Below are positions 1 through 6,990 of a DNA stretch of 10,326 nt, piece by piece. Made by a program: the position numbers and the translations under genes. Numbering within the stretch: position 1 is the stretch's first letter; each line of letters starts with the position of its first letter. The DNA comes from Bacteroidales bacterium (lineage in GTDB: Bacteria > Bacteroidota > Bacteroidia > Bacteroidales > UBA7960), in assembly GCA_003554665.1 (NCBI GenBank), contig PWGY01000009.1, positions 1 to 10,326 of the forward strand, read 5' to 3'. Below the pieces are notes generated by a model. That model was not told the DNA's origin, did no database searches, and worked only from the letters and a program-made list of their open reading frames with translations.

Positions 1-51
1 AAAACGCGCAACTTCCACAGAAAGGCAATTTTTGTAGTCGGATAAGTATTT

Positions 52-82
52 TTTGATGCTATTAAAAATATTTTTATATTTG
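52..82 (+). promoter_or_regulatory. Candidate Bacteroidota housekeeping promoter for the kinase-regulator operon
   Basis: TTTG at 52-55 is followed after 19 bases by TATATTTG at 75-82. This fits the known Bacteroidota primary sigma factor pattern, TTTG / 19-21 bp / TAnnTTTG. Transcription would begin near 88, giving a leader of about 135 nt before the kinase start at 223. The region is very AT-rich, so chance matches are possible; the correct spacing is the main support. Confidence 0.5.
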
Positions 83-115
83 ACAGATAAATTACCTGAA
101 ATTAATCCTGAATTA

Positions 116-143
116 TTTATATTTATACTTAAGTTTATATTTA
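116..143. repeat. Direct repeat TTTATATTTA, two copies
   Basis: The ten-base word TTTATATTTA occurs at 116-125 and again at 134-143, 18 bp apart. The palindrome ACTTAAGT lies between the copies. It sits downstream of the promoter candidate and upstream of the kinase gene. It could be a protein binding site, or simply low-complexity AT-rich DNA. Confidence 0.3.
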
Positions 144-222
144 ATTATTTTGTCCTATTAAATTGAACCCAGAGACACACCGATCAACCGTCTTTCCGGT
201 CAGCCAAAAACCAGCTTAGCCC

Positions 223-1764
223 ATGGACATTTCTCTACCCAAGGAAATTGCGGAATTCAAGGCGGCTATCTTTAAAAATTCCGGGCCCATGGGGCAAATT
301 ATATGCGATCCGGACATGCGGATCCGGGATTGGTGCGAGCAAGCCGGTTCCATCCTTGGATATAACGGCAACGAGGTAACCGGCCAGCATTTTGGCGTTT
401 ATATTGAAGAAGGCTGCAGGTCAGAACTCCTGATGCTGCTGGAAGAACACAAGGCCATTGAAGAACATATCATAACCATACCCCATGTTCCATTTCGAAA
501 AGAAAACAAGCGGATCTTTTGCAACTGGGCCGTGCTGGTTATGCGTCAGGAAAACCAGACCACAGGCTTCCTCATATTCATTGAGGAGGTGTTTAACCCA
601 TCAAAATTATTCTACTCCGCTTATTCCGGGAGGCAGTTCCAGATGCCCCCACATACCACATTTAACCTGATTTTTGACAATACCATTAACGGCTTTCCCT
701 ATCTCAGCCCGGATTTTGCAAGCACCATTGCCCCACTGATTGACCTGAACAGCATCTCGGCCACGTTTTTTTCACACATCGCCAAACAGGATCGCATAAG
801 GACAATTAAACACTTCCGAACGAACAGTCACCACAACGCACAAATTGACATTGCCTTCCATATTCACCTGAACCAGGGCACCACCCGAAAAGTAAAGGTT
901 AATGGCCATTGCATCAATAAAGACTATGCCCACCTTTTTGTGACCCATGTAAAAATCCTGAATACCCCCCCGGCCAATAAGCGATTGGGTCAAAAACCAC
1001 AGGGTCAGGATTTTGACCATGCATTTTTTGAATATGGGTATCGTTCACAAAATGAATTACTTGGAGAGCTGACCTCAGGGGTGCTGCATGAACTGAATCA
1101 ACCCATCGGGCTTGTACAGATCATCCTCGACAATTTAAAAATGAAACTGCAGTCCGGCAATCTTGACACCGATTACCTGGAAAACAAGCTGGATCTGATC
1201 AGAACAAGCACCACCCAAATAAACGAACTGATCAATGAAGTCAAAATATTCCGGCGCGACCTGAAGGGCAGCGGAACAACCTTCATTGACCTGAATCTGC
1301 CCATTAAAAGAATGTTCGACTTTTTCAGGGTAAACCTGATCAACAACCAGATTTACCTGACCCTGAACCTTCAGCCGGACCTGCCTCCCATACTGGGCAA
1401 TAATAAGTGGATTTCCACCATCATTACCAACCTTATTTCCAATTCTGTGCATTCACTGAACCGCAAAGGCAAACTCCGGATATTATACGGGTTTAGCAAA
1501 GAAATCAAGGTCAGCACCTGGCTGGAAGATGACCAGATCATCCTGGAGTTCTGGGACAACGGAATGGGAATCAAGAAAAAACACCTCAAGCTGATATTTG
1601 ATCCATTTTTCTCAACCAAAAGCCATGAAGGAAACGGAATCGGTCTTGCAATTGTCAAACGTTATCTTGAGCAAATAGGTGCAAAAATTGAAGCAGAGTC
1701 TGCCGAAAGGGAATTTGCCAGTTTCCGGCTTACCTTTCCGGCAATTGTGAAGCAAAACAAATAG
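223..1764 (+). CDS. Soluble PAS-domain sensor histidine kinase
   Basis: This 513-aa two-component sensor kinase is expected to autophosphorylate on His289 and pass the phosphate to the regulator encoded 12 bases downstream. Residues about 20-125 look like a PAS domain (ILGYNGNEVTGQ at 44-55), and 145-245 may be a second, diverged sensory domain. The H-box reads GVLHELNQPIG (286-296), the HELNQP form typical of NtrB/DctB-like kinases that partner NtrC-type regulators. The ATPase domain has an N-box (ITNLISNSVHSL, 401-412), G1 (DNGMGI, 445-450), F-box (FDPFFSTK, 459-466) and G2 (GNGIGLAIV, 470-478). All catalytic boxes are intact. No signal peptide or membrane segment is visible, so it should sense a cytoplasmic signal, which is unknown. 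The start at 223 is the first ATG in frame and leaves a full-length PAS domain. Confidence 0.93.
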   Translation: MDISLPKEIAEFKAAIFKNSGPMGQIICDPDMRIRDWCEQAGSILGYNGNEVTGQHFGVYIEEGCRSELLMLLEEHKAIEEHIITIPHVPFRKENKRIFCNWAVLVMRQENQTTGFLIFIEEVFNPSKLFYSAYSGRQFQMPPHTTFNLIFDNTINGFPYLSPDFASTIAPLIDLNSISATFFSHIAKQDRIRTIKHFRTNSHHNAQIDIAFHIHLNQGTTRKVKVNGHCINKDYAHLFVTHVKILNTPPANKRLGQKPQGQDFDHAFFEYGYRSQNELLGELTSGVLHELNQPIGLVQIILDNLKMKLQSGNLDTDYLENKLDLIRTSTTQINELINEVKIFRRDLKGSGTTFIDLNLPIKRMFDFFRVNLINNQIYLTLNLQPDLPPILGNNKWISTIITNLISNSVHSLNRKGKLRILYGFSKEIKVSTWLEDDQIILEFWDNGMGIKKKHLKLIFDPFFSTKSHEGNGIGLAIVKRYLEQIGAKIEAESAEREFASFRLTFPAIVKQNK

Positions 1765-1776
1765 TGGTTATAACCT

Positions 1777-3174
1777 ATGAAGAATAAACTACAGATTTTA
1801 GTTCTGGATGACGAGAAGAATTTCCGCAATGAACTTGTCGACTATTTTAATGCGAGGGGGCATGAACCACATTCTGCCGGCAAACCATCTGAAGCCTTTC
1901 AGATCGTGAACAATACCAGCATTGACATTGCTTTTGTTGATATTGTACTACCTGAAATGAGTGGTCTGGAGGTAATGGAGAAGTTCCGAAAAGAGCACCC
2001 GGGCATTTCCACCATTGCCATTACAGGCCATGGCGACATGACCACGGTAATCAACACCCTGAGAGCAGGGGCAGTAGACTTTCTCAGTAAGCCATTCGGC
2101 CTCCCCGACATGGATAATGTGATTAAGCGAACCACCCAGTACCTCGAGCTACAGCGCCATCTGAGGGAAACTGAACTCAATTACAATGAAGCCCGAAAAG
2201 CACTGAAGAAACAGACCAATATTGAAATAGTCGGGTCAAGCCCACTGATTAAGGAAGTTTTGGATCTGGTGGCCAAAGTGAGCCAGACAGATTCAACCAC
2301 CGTACTGATCACAGGTGAAAGCGGAACCGGAAAAGAGCTGGTGGCACGATGCATCCATGCCATGAGCAGCAGAAAAGACAATTTTTTTCACTCCGTAAAC
2401 TGCTCGGCCATTCCTGAAACTTTATTTGAAAGTGAATTTTTCGGTCACAGCAAAGGTGCTTTCACAGATGCCCGCCAGAATACGGAAGGATGGTTCGAGA
2501 TATCCCAGCATGGAACCCTATTTCTGGATGAAATCGGGGAATTACCACTAAATATTCAGGCCAAATTTTTAAGGGTTCTGGACGATAAGGTGATCAGCAA
2601 AATCGGCACCAAGAAGGAAATCAGCCTGGATCTGAGAATAGTGGCAGCCACCAACCAGAATCTGGAGAAAATGGTGGAGGACAAAACCTTTCGCATCGAC
2701 CTGTTTCACCGCCTGAATTCCTTTGTTATTCACGTACCACCATTGCGTGAACGCAAGGAGGACATTCCTGAACTGATCAACTATTTTGTAAACAGCTTTA
2801 ACGACAAGCTGGGCAAAAACATCCGGAAGATTGACAAAAATATTTTTGAAAAACTGCAAACCTACCATTTTCCGGGTAATGTCAGGGAGCTGAAGAACAT
2901 CATTGAACGGGCCATGATCATTTGTGAAGACGAGCACCTTCAGCTCAAACACCTGTTTGCAACCAAAAACATCAAAAGCGCCGCCAAAACACAGCTTTTC
3001 AACAGCCAGGAACTGGATTTGGAGAAACTGGAAAAAAAGGCCATTACCCAGGCCCTGCACCTTTGTAAATTCAACAAATCCAAAACCGCCAAATTGCTGA
3101 ATATTTCCAGGCAGTCGCTGGATCGCCGGCTAGAGAAATTCAACATCACCGAAGAGCAAGCCCAGGCCAAATAA
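1777..3174 (+). CDS. NtrC-family sigma-54-dependent response regulator
   Basis: This 465-aa transcription activator has three domains. The receiver (about 4-120) has the acidic pair D11/D12, phosphoacceptor D55 in VDIVLPEMSG, T83 and K105 (SKPF). The AAA+ domain (about 148-385) has Walker A GESGTGKE (180-187), the sigma-54 contact loop as GAFTDA (227-232), Walker B GTLFLDEIGELP (246-257), ATNQNL (291-296), FRIDLFHRL (305-313) and GNVRELKN (367-374). A Fis-type helix-turn-helix closes the protein (about 423-455, ending SRQSLDRRLEKF). The family binds upstream activator sites and uses ATP to open sigma-54 RNA polymerase complexes. It is surely co-transcribed with the kinase. Two sigma-54 promoter candidates nearby (3399 and 6991) suggest it controls the adjacent curli operons. 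The GAFTDA loop differs by one residue from the canonical GAFTGA but keeps the key GAFT. Confidence 0.95.
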   Translation: MKNKLQILVLDDEKNFRNELVDYFNARGHEPHSAGKPSEAFQIVNNTSIDIAFVDIVLPEMSGLEVMEKFRKEHPGISTIAITGHGDMTTVINTLRAGAVDFLSKPFGLPDMDNVIKRTTQYLELQRHLRETELNYNEARKALKKQTNIEIVGSSPLIKEVLDLVAKVSQTDSTTVLITGESGTGKELVARCIHAMSSRKDNFFHSVNCSAIPETLFESEFFGHSKGAFTDARQNTEGWFEISQHGTLFLDEIGELPLNIQAKFLRVLDDKVISKIGTKKEISLDLRIVAATNQNLEKMVEDKTFRIDLFHRLNSFVIHVPPLRERKEDIPELINYFVNSFNDKLGKNIRKIDKNIFEKLQTYHFPGNVRELKNIIERAMIICEDEHLQLKHLFATKNIKSAAKTQLFNSQELDLEKLEKKAITQALHLCKFNKSKTAKLLNISRQSLDRRLEKFNITEEQAQAK

Positions 3175-3256
3175 CCTGACAGCTTCTATTACCGGCCTGC
3201 AACAACCATACCGGAGTGACCAGAAGTTTACACCAGCCCGAATCCGGTCATTTTAA

Positions 3257-3283
3257 CAATTCAGGGCTGCCTGACTGGAATTG
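3257..3283. repeat. Inverted repeat CAATTC/GAATTG downstream of the regulator gene
   Basis: CAATTC (3257-3262) and GAATTG (3278-3283) form six-base arms around a 15-base centre that itself contains AGG/CCT. It could end the kinase-regulator transcript weakly (there is no T-run), or be an activator site about 140-170 bp upstream of the predicted start at about 3425. Neither role is shown by the sequence. Confidence 0.35.
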
Positions 3284-3324
3284 TCCGTATTTCTGCACCA
3301 TTAAGGCAAGCCGATAGCCCGCTT

Positions 3325-3342
3325 CCGGGCACTGACCGGGCA
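3325..3342 (+). promoter_or_regulatory. Tandem CCGGGCA motif, possible activator site
   Basis: CCGGGCA occurs at 3325-3331 and 3336-3342, a spacing of 11 bp, one helical turn. The first copy is also the right arm of a small GCCCG-CTTC-CGGGC hairpin. The pair lies 83-100 bp upstream of the predicted sigma-54 start, the usual distance for enhancer-binding activators. The same heptamer occurs at 6917-6923, at about -93 to -99 from the second sigma-54 candidate. Related GCCCGG words are common in the coding regions here, so chance cannot be excluded. Confidence 0.35.
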
Positions 3343-3373
3343 ACAATTCTCTCACATTCATATCCTTAAAACA

Positions 3374-3412
3374 CTGTTTTCGTGACCTTTATCTCAAAGG
3401 GCACGAAAATAG
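3374..3412. repeat. Long imperfect inverted repeat overlapping the sigma-54 promoter
   Basis: The arms TTTTCGTG (3377-3384) and CACGAAAA (3402-3409) pair perfectly. After one mismatch, CCTTT (3386-3390) pairs with AAAGG (3396-3400) around the loop ATCTC. Outside, CTG (3374-3376) pairs with TAG (3410-3412) through one G-T pair. No T-run follows, so it is not a normal terminator. The right arm contains the -24 element of the promoter at 3399 and the G of its -12 GC, so it looks more like an operator covering the promoter. Confidence 0.6.
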
Positions 3413-3414
3413 CG
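3399..3414 (+). promoter_or_regulatory. Candidate sigma-54 promoter (P1) of the csgE operon
   Basis: The bases GGGCACGAAAATAGCG align with the sigma-54 consensus TGGCACG-N4-TTGCA. GGCACG is exact, and the essential GG (3400-3401) and GC (3412-3413) are separated by exactly 10 bases. Transcription would start near 3425, about 22 bases before the ATG at 3447. A gene for a sigma-54 activator lies directly upstream, which strengthens the call. Confidence 0.65.
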
Positions 3415-3446
3415 TATGCATTTATACATTGAAAAAACAGCCATCA

Positions 3447-3782
3447 ATGAAGATTATCATCATCGGTCATAAGGGAAATGAAGGTATCCGCAACATTAAT
3501 GAAGCCAAAGAGGGCTCTTTTACCATTGTATCCACTGTGGAAGCCGCCATCAGAACATTAAGCGAAACCAGGGAAGGAGCCATGGCCATGATCATTGATG
3601 ACAATCCCCAGGCCTTTTATGCCATGTTCCGTCAATTGAAACAGTTTGAACACTCGGTGCAGCTCCTGCTGCTTGATTCTTCACGCAGGTATTATATGGT
3701 GGCCGACAATGGCATGGAAAACGCGATTGTTTATCACATCCCGGTTAAACCTGAAAAGAAAGCCAAAAAAATAAGAATATGA
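3447..3782 (+). CDS. Degenerate receiver-like protein of unknown function
   Basis: This 111-aa cytoplasmic protein has an alternating strand-helix pattern like a response-regulator receiver: a first strand MKIIIIGHKG, a strand MAMIIDDNP (47-54) with D51/D52 where the phosphoacceptor would be, LLLLDSS (73-79) where the Thr/Ser strand would be, and HIPVKPEKK (97-105) where the conserved Lys-Pro lies. The N-terminal acidic pair that binds Mg2+ is missing, so normal phosphotransfer is doubtful. The family is not recognised; a pseudo-receiver is my inference from pattern. The ATG at 3447 is preferred over an in-frame TTG at 3429, because the predicted transcript starts near 3425 and the first strand begins at this Met. 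Its last codon overlaps the next gene as ATGA, so the two are translationally coupled. Confidence 0.75.
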   Translation: MKIIIIGHKGNEGIRNINEAKEGSFTIVSTVEAAIRTLSETREGAMAMIIDDNPQAFYAMFRQLKQFEHSVQLLLLDSSRRYYMVADNGMENAIVYHIPVKPEKKAKKIRI

Positions 3783-5923
3783 CCAGACTATTGTTATTCA
3801 TTGGGGTGGTTTACTGCTTCATGCCCAACACACTGCCGGCAGCCTCTGACAGTCCCGGTCTTCCTCCCGGTACAGAATTGATCCATGGTGAGATGATCGT
3901 GGAAAAAAGCAACCATTGGACCCTCGACGGAGTGGCCATATTGAACTCCACCCTCATACTGCAGGAACTATCCATGACCAATGGAAGCCTGCTGATGATC
4001 TCCCCAACCGGCCAACTGACGGCCAATACCATCACGCAAATCCCTGGCAGCAAAACACTGCAGGCTGACCGCCTGATCGCCGGGTGGGATTTTGAAGACA
4101 GCAACAAGCGGGTTAAAGGAATTCCCTACAAAAGCGATTCAGGGAACGGACTGAATAAAAACCAGGCTGTGGCCAATCTGGAGGGCAATGACATTGATTA
4201 CCTGTTCTTCAGAGGCAGCTACAGGGCACGCATATCAGATATCATGGCCGGAGATTACTTTTACCTCCGGGATATTTCCACCCTCGGCCATGAAAACATT
4301 ACCTTGTCTTTCAGGCAATACCTGGCCAAGTCCGAACCTGTCAGCGTGCGGCTGGAAGCCCGCCCCTGCCCGGCCTCCGGATGGGTACATATTAAAGATT
4401 TTTCACTCAACTGGTCTGATTGGAAGGAGGGATACTTCACCCTTCCACCATGTTTCGATGACAGGGAAAGCATCATGATTCGTTGGAAAATGCTTGATCA
4501 CCTGAATCCCGGGGATATGTACATTGATGACATTGTTGTGAAAGGTCAGGGAATTTCGGGAATTATCGTCAGATCTACACCAGAGGGCACCGGTTCATTG
4601 ATTACCAATACACCAGGGGTAAAGGCCCGTGTTGAACAGTACATCCCACGTTACAGCATTCCCGGTCGCGGCTGGCACATGCTCTCCTCCCCGGTTGAAA
4701 GCCAGGCCATCCGGCCGGAATTTTTCCCTTCTCAAAATGAAGGCCCGGCCTACAGGGCCATCGATTTTTACCGTTGGGACGAAACCGGAGGCACCCAGGG
4801 TATCTGGCGAAACATCAAAGCGAGCCAGTTTGGCCCCGAGGTTTTTAAAACCGGGCACGCCTACCTGGTGGCTTATGCAATTCCGGATAACGAAACCGAA
4901 AAACAATACGGCGACCGCCCACACGCCTTTACAGGAATCATCAACATCGAAAACGTAACAGCCAACAACCTGTCGGTGAGCAACGGAGGAGGATGGCATC
5001 TACTGGGTAACCCATTCCCAAGCGCCATTTACTGGGATACCGATAACCCATGGCCGGGGACTATACAGGGCACGCCCCAGGTTTACAGCGAGGCAGAAAG
5101 TGCTTATGTGCCTGTAATAAAAGGAATTATCCCCCCCATGAACGGCTTCATGATCCAGACGCCTGCTTCGAACGGCGAACTGACCATTCCGGCAGAAAGC
5201 CGCAGGCACAGTGATCAGCCCTGGTACAAGCAGCAACCCGCCTCCAGCGGAGACATTCTTTTAATGGCCAAAGATCCCGAAGGCGAGACTGCACAAAGAA
5301 GCCATATCCTGTTCCGGGACGATGCCACCCCAGGACTTGATCGCCGCGACACACGCTACCTGGCCGGACAGGCCCCGGCCTTTTACTCGGTAAAAAGCGG
5401 AAATCACCTATCCCTTCAAACCCTCCCCGGTATCTTCGATGGGCTTGAGGTTCCATTCGGATTTGAAAAGAACAACAATACAAACTTCAGGCTTACCATG
5501 ACATCCAATATGGATCAAGAAAGCCTGGCTGGTTATCATATCTACCTTGATGACTTGAAAAAGGGGCTTTCCCACAGAATGGACAAAGACACAGTGTATG
5601 AATTCACGGCCGCATCAGGCGATGATGAAATGCGCTTTGTACTGCGCTTCTCAAAAGATACAGAAACCGGCACCCCCGAGCCCTTCGAAGATTTGAATGA
5701 CGCCCGTGTGTGGGTATATAATCAGCAGTTGCACATTAAAACCGGAAGAGAAGATACGCAGGCAGCCATTGTGGATGCAAGCGGAAGAACCTGGGAAAGC
5801 TTCAACCAGCCGGCCGGAACAACCACCAGCCGACCTATTGATGGGTTCAGGCCCGGAGTATACATTGTTCGCCTGCACACACCACAAAAAACCGAAGCCA
5901 GAAAAGTGGTCATCAGCCGATGA
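3779..5923 (+). CDS. Large T9SS-exported surface protein with type A sorting domain
   Basis: This 714-aa protein has an N-terminal signal peptide (about 1-23, hydrophobic from LLLFIGVV). Residues 45-95 look strand-rich. Residues 100-257 begin AGWDFED and end MYIDDIVVKG, a pattern typical of jelly-roll (MAM or carbohydrate-binding-like) domains. Two related modules follow, each opened by a Trp-Leu-Pro signature: GWHMLSSPV (298-305) and GWHLLGNPFPSA (405-416), a motif frequent in Bacteroidota surface proteins. The C-terminal 75 residues match a T9SS type A sorting domain: IVDASGR (664-670), PGVYIVRL (692-699) and a final basic KVVISR. It should cross the outer membrane through T9SS and be anchored or released there. 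No catalytic motif was recognised, so a structural or adhesive role is inferred. Its placement in an operon with csgE suggests a link to fibre assembly. Confidence 0.85.
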   Translation: MTRLLLFIGVVYCFMPNTLPAASDSPGLPPGTELIHGEMIVEKSNHWTLDGVAILNSTLILQELSMTNGSLLMISPTGQLTANTITQIPGSKTLQADRLIAGWDFEDSNKRVKGIPYKSDSGNGLNKNQAVANLEGNDIDYLFFRGSYRARISDIMAGDYFYLRDISTLGHENITLSFRQYLAKSEPVSVRLEARPCPASGWVHIKDFSLNWSDWKEGYFTLPPCFDDRESIMIRWKMLDHLNPGDMYIDDIVVKGQGISGIIVRSTPEGTGSLITNTPGVKARVEQYIPRYSIPGRGWHMLSSPVESQAIRPEFFPSQNEGPAYRAIDFYRWDETGGTQGIWRNIKASQFGPEVFKTGHAYLVAYAIPDNETEKQYGDRPHAFTGIINIENVTANNLSVSNGGGWHLLGNPFPSAIYWDTDNPWPGTIQGTPQVYSEAESAYVPVIKGIIPPMNGFMIQTPASNGELTIPAESRRHSDQPWYKQQPASSGDILLMAKDPEGETAQRSHILFRDDATPGLDRRDTRYLAGQAPAFYSVKSGNHLSLQTLPGIFDGLEVPFGFEKNNNTNFRLTMTSNMDQESLAGYHIYLDDLKKGLSHRMDKDTVYEFTAASGDDEMRFVLRFSKDTETGTPEPFEDLNDARVWVYNQQLHIKTGREDTQAAIVDASGRTWESFNQPAGTTTSRPIDGFRPGVYIVRLHTPQKTEARKVVISR

Positions 5924-5939
5924 CCGTCCGGCCATGTGA

Positions 5940-6191
5940 ATGAATAAAAAAGCAGTGAAACTTATGAAACGACTCGCAATGATCCTGATTCTTTTTACCC
6001 TGCTTGTGGCACAATCACAGGCCCAGCCACCCCGGCAACCCTCCGGTTCTCCGCCCGGCATGCCCGGACAGGGAGGTGATGACGACCAACAGCCGGGATC
6101 AATCGGTGGCGGCCTGGTGTTGCTCCTGGCATTGGGCACAGCCTACGGATCTAAAAAAGTATTGGACAACCGCAAAAAACCAGGTAAGTAG
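5940..6191 (+). CDS. Small exported protein with C-terminal membrane anchor, possibly sorted
   Basis: This 83-aa protein has three parts. A signal peptide ends near SQAQ (26-29; hydrophobic core MILILFTLLVA). A short Pro/Gly/Asp-rich linker follows (30-53). The tail has a glycine-led hydrophobic segment (SIGGGLVLLLALGTAYG, 54-70) and a basic end (KKVLDNRKK). That tripartite end resembles the PID-CTERM and related short sorting tails of Bacteroidota, although the PID triplet is replaced by GSIGGG. Its job is unknown; many Bacteroidota encode such tiny proteins beside secretion loci. It starts 16 bases after the T9SS gene and ends one base before csgE, so it is clearly in the same operon. A second Met at codon 9 (position 5964) is an equally plausible start and would still leave a complete signal peptide. 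Confidence 0.75.
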   Translation: MNKKAVKLMKRLAMILILFTLLVAQSQAQPPRQPSGSPPGMPGQGGDDDQQPGSIGGGLVLLLALGTAYGSKKVLDNRKKPGK

Positions 6192-6192
6192 T

Positions 6193-6654
6193 ATGAAAAC
6201 AACAACGTTGATGATCATGATCATGTTTTTCGGTGGGGGCTTTCTGACCTTGATGGCACAACAACCCCCGCCAGTGGAGCTTGAACTGGAAGGAGAATTT
6301 GAGCGCCCGGTCGGTCCTGACGGAATCGAAATAACCGAATTTATTTTCAACGAAACCATTACCAAACTGGGCAATGATTTTTACCATCATTTTTTCCAGG
6401 AATGGTTCAACCCCTCGGGGGTCAGGGATCTTTCCATTCATGTCAGGGAGCAGCCCATTCCAGGTATGGGCAGCATGGTCAACCTGGTAATTGAGGACCA
6501 GATCATTTACCAGGGGGTTTTGCGACCGGGACCTCAAATTGTCACAGACGCAGCTGAGAAAGCCGTTGAACAAGCCCAGGAGTTCATGATGAGTTATGAA
6601 ATGATGCAGGAACAACTCGGAAGGGGAGACCTGTCAGGAAGCGGGATCTTTTAA
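6193..6654 (+). CDS. csgE: CsgE, curli secretion specificity factor
   Basis: This 153-aa protein carries a signal peptide (about 1-22, ending LMAQ) and the CsgE core. Landmarks are NETITKLGNDFYHHFF (53-68, compare the NQTISPIGHDFY of enteric CsgE), IHVREQPIPGMGS (82-94, compare SERPSARWGS), VIEDQIIYQGVLRPG (99-113, compare VEQRVVFRRFLQPG) and a helical end rich in Ala and Gln (TDAAEKAVEQAQ, 118-129). CsgE is a periplasmic accessory that caps the CsgG pore and directs curlin subunits to it. The length is slightly above the usual 129 aa because of a proline-rich N-terminal extension after the signal. The start at 6193, one base after the previous stop, gives a clean signal peptide. A longer upstream reading in the same frame would run through the 83-aa gene and is rejected. 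Confidence 0.93.
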   Translation: MKTTTLMIMIMFFGGGFLTLMAQQPPPVELELEGEFERPVGPDGIEITEFIFNETITKLGNDFYHHFFQEWFNPSGVRDLSIHVREQPIPGMGSMVNLVIEDQIIYQGVLRPGPQIVTDAAEKAVEQAQEFMMSYEMMQEQLGRGDLSGSGIF

Positions 6655-6658
6655 AACA

Positions 6659-6681
6659 GCTGCCCGCCGGAAGCGGGCAGC
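6659..6681 (+). terminator. Hairpin at the end of the csgE operon
   Basis: GCTGCCCGC (6659-6667) and GCGGGCAGC (6673-6681) form a perfect nine-base GC-rich stem with the loop CGGAA, starting a few bases after the csgE stop. There is no T-run downstream, so it may act as a weak or factor-assisted terminator, or as a 3' end stabiliser. Confidence 0.6.
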
Positions 6682-6990
6682 CTGCAAGTTCACCTGTGTG
6701 CAAGACACAAATAAACCATTTACGCCGTAAAGATATGAAAATTAGCCGGATTCAGCGAAAAAGCTTGTGGCATTTCCCCGGGAAACTGTCTGGCAAAATG
6801 CCCGGTAAAAAGCCCGAAAGCTTGCAAATGCCCGTTTATGGTCATTCCCCAAATGGCCAGCAATCCATTGACAGTGTTGCAATTGACAGGGATTCCATGA
6901 TGCACCCTGACCATATCCGGGCAAAAAGCAGCATCTTCTACAATGCCCCACAACCCTCTAAGTGCCTGTTTTTGTTTACTTTATGATCTG
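6682..6990. other. Long csgE-csgF gap without a convincing gene
   Basis: This 309-base stretch separates the hairpin from the second sigma-54 promoter candidate. It holds an 83-96 codon open frame (6696-6986) that I do not believe. It also contains an inverted repeat GGCATTT/AAATGCC (right arm at about 6796-6802), the words TGCCCGG at 6799-6805 and TGCCCG at 6829-6834, and CCGGGCA at 6917-6923. Upstream activator sites for the following promoter are the most reasonable content. Confidence 0.5.

Noticed and set aside
2569..3060. 163-codon open frame on the minus strand
   Set aside because: It is antisense to the catalytic and DNA-binding parts of the regulator and reads as a shadow frame.
3429..3446. 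TTG start at 3429 for the receiver-like protein
   Set aside because: It lies almost at the predicted transcript start and adds six residues before the first strand; the ATG at 3447 fits better.
6007..6022. TGGCAC word inside the 83-aa gene considered as a sigma-54 site
   Set aside because: The -12 GC is absent at the required spacing and the site is inside a coding region; the same holds for TGGCAC at 6254 and 8802.
5651..6139. 162-codon open frame on the minus strand
   Set aside because: It runs antisense across the T9SS sorting domain and the small anchored protein, both well supported, and its translation shows no family features.
6004..6192. Upstream extension of the csgE frame starting at 6004
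   Set aside because: It would overlap the 83-aa gene over most of its length and bury the clear signal peptide that begins at 6193.
6696..6986. Open frame of 96 codons (or 83 from an internal ATG at 6735) between csgE and csgF
   Set aside because: No recognisable domain, signal or hydrophobic pattern. It is preceded by a hairpin and ends just before P2, and an overlapping frame on the other strand is equally open, so it is probably chance.
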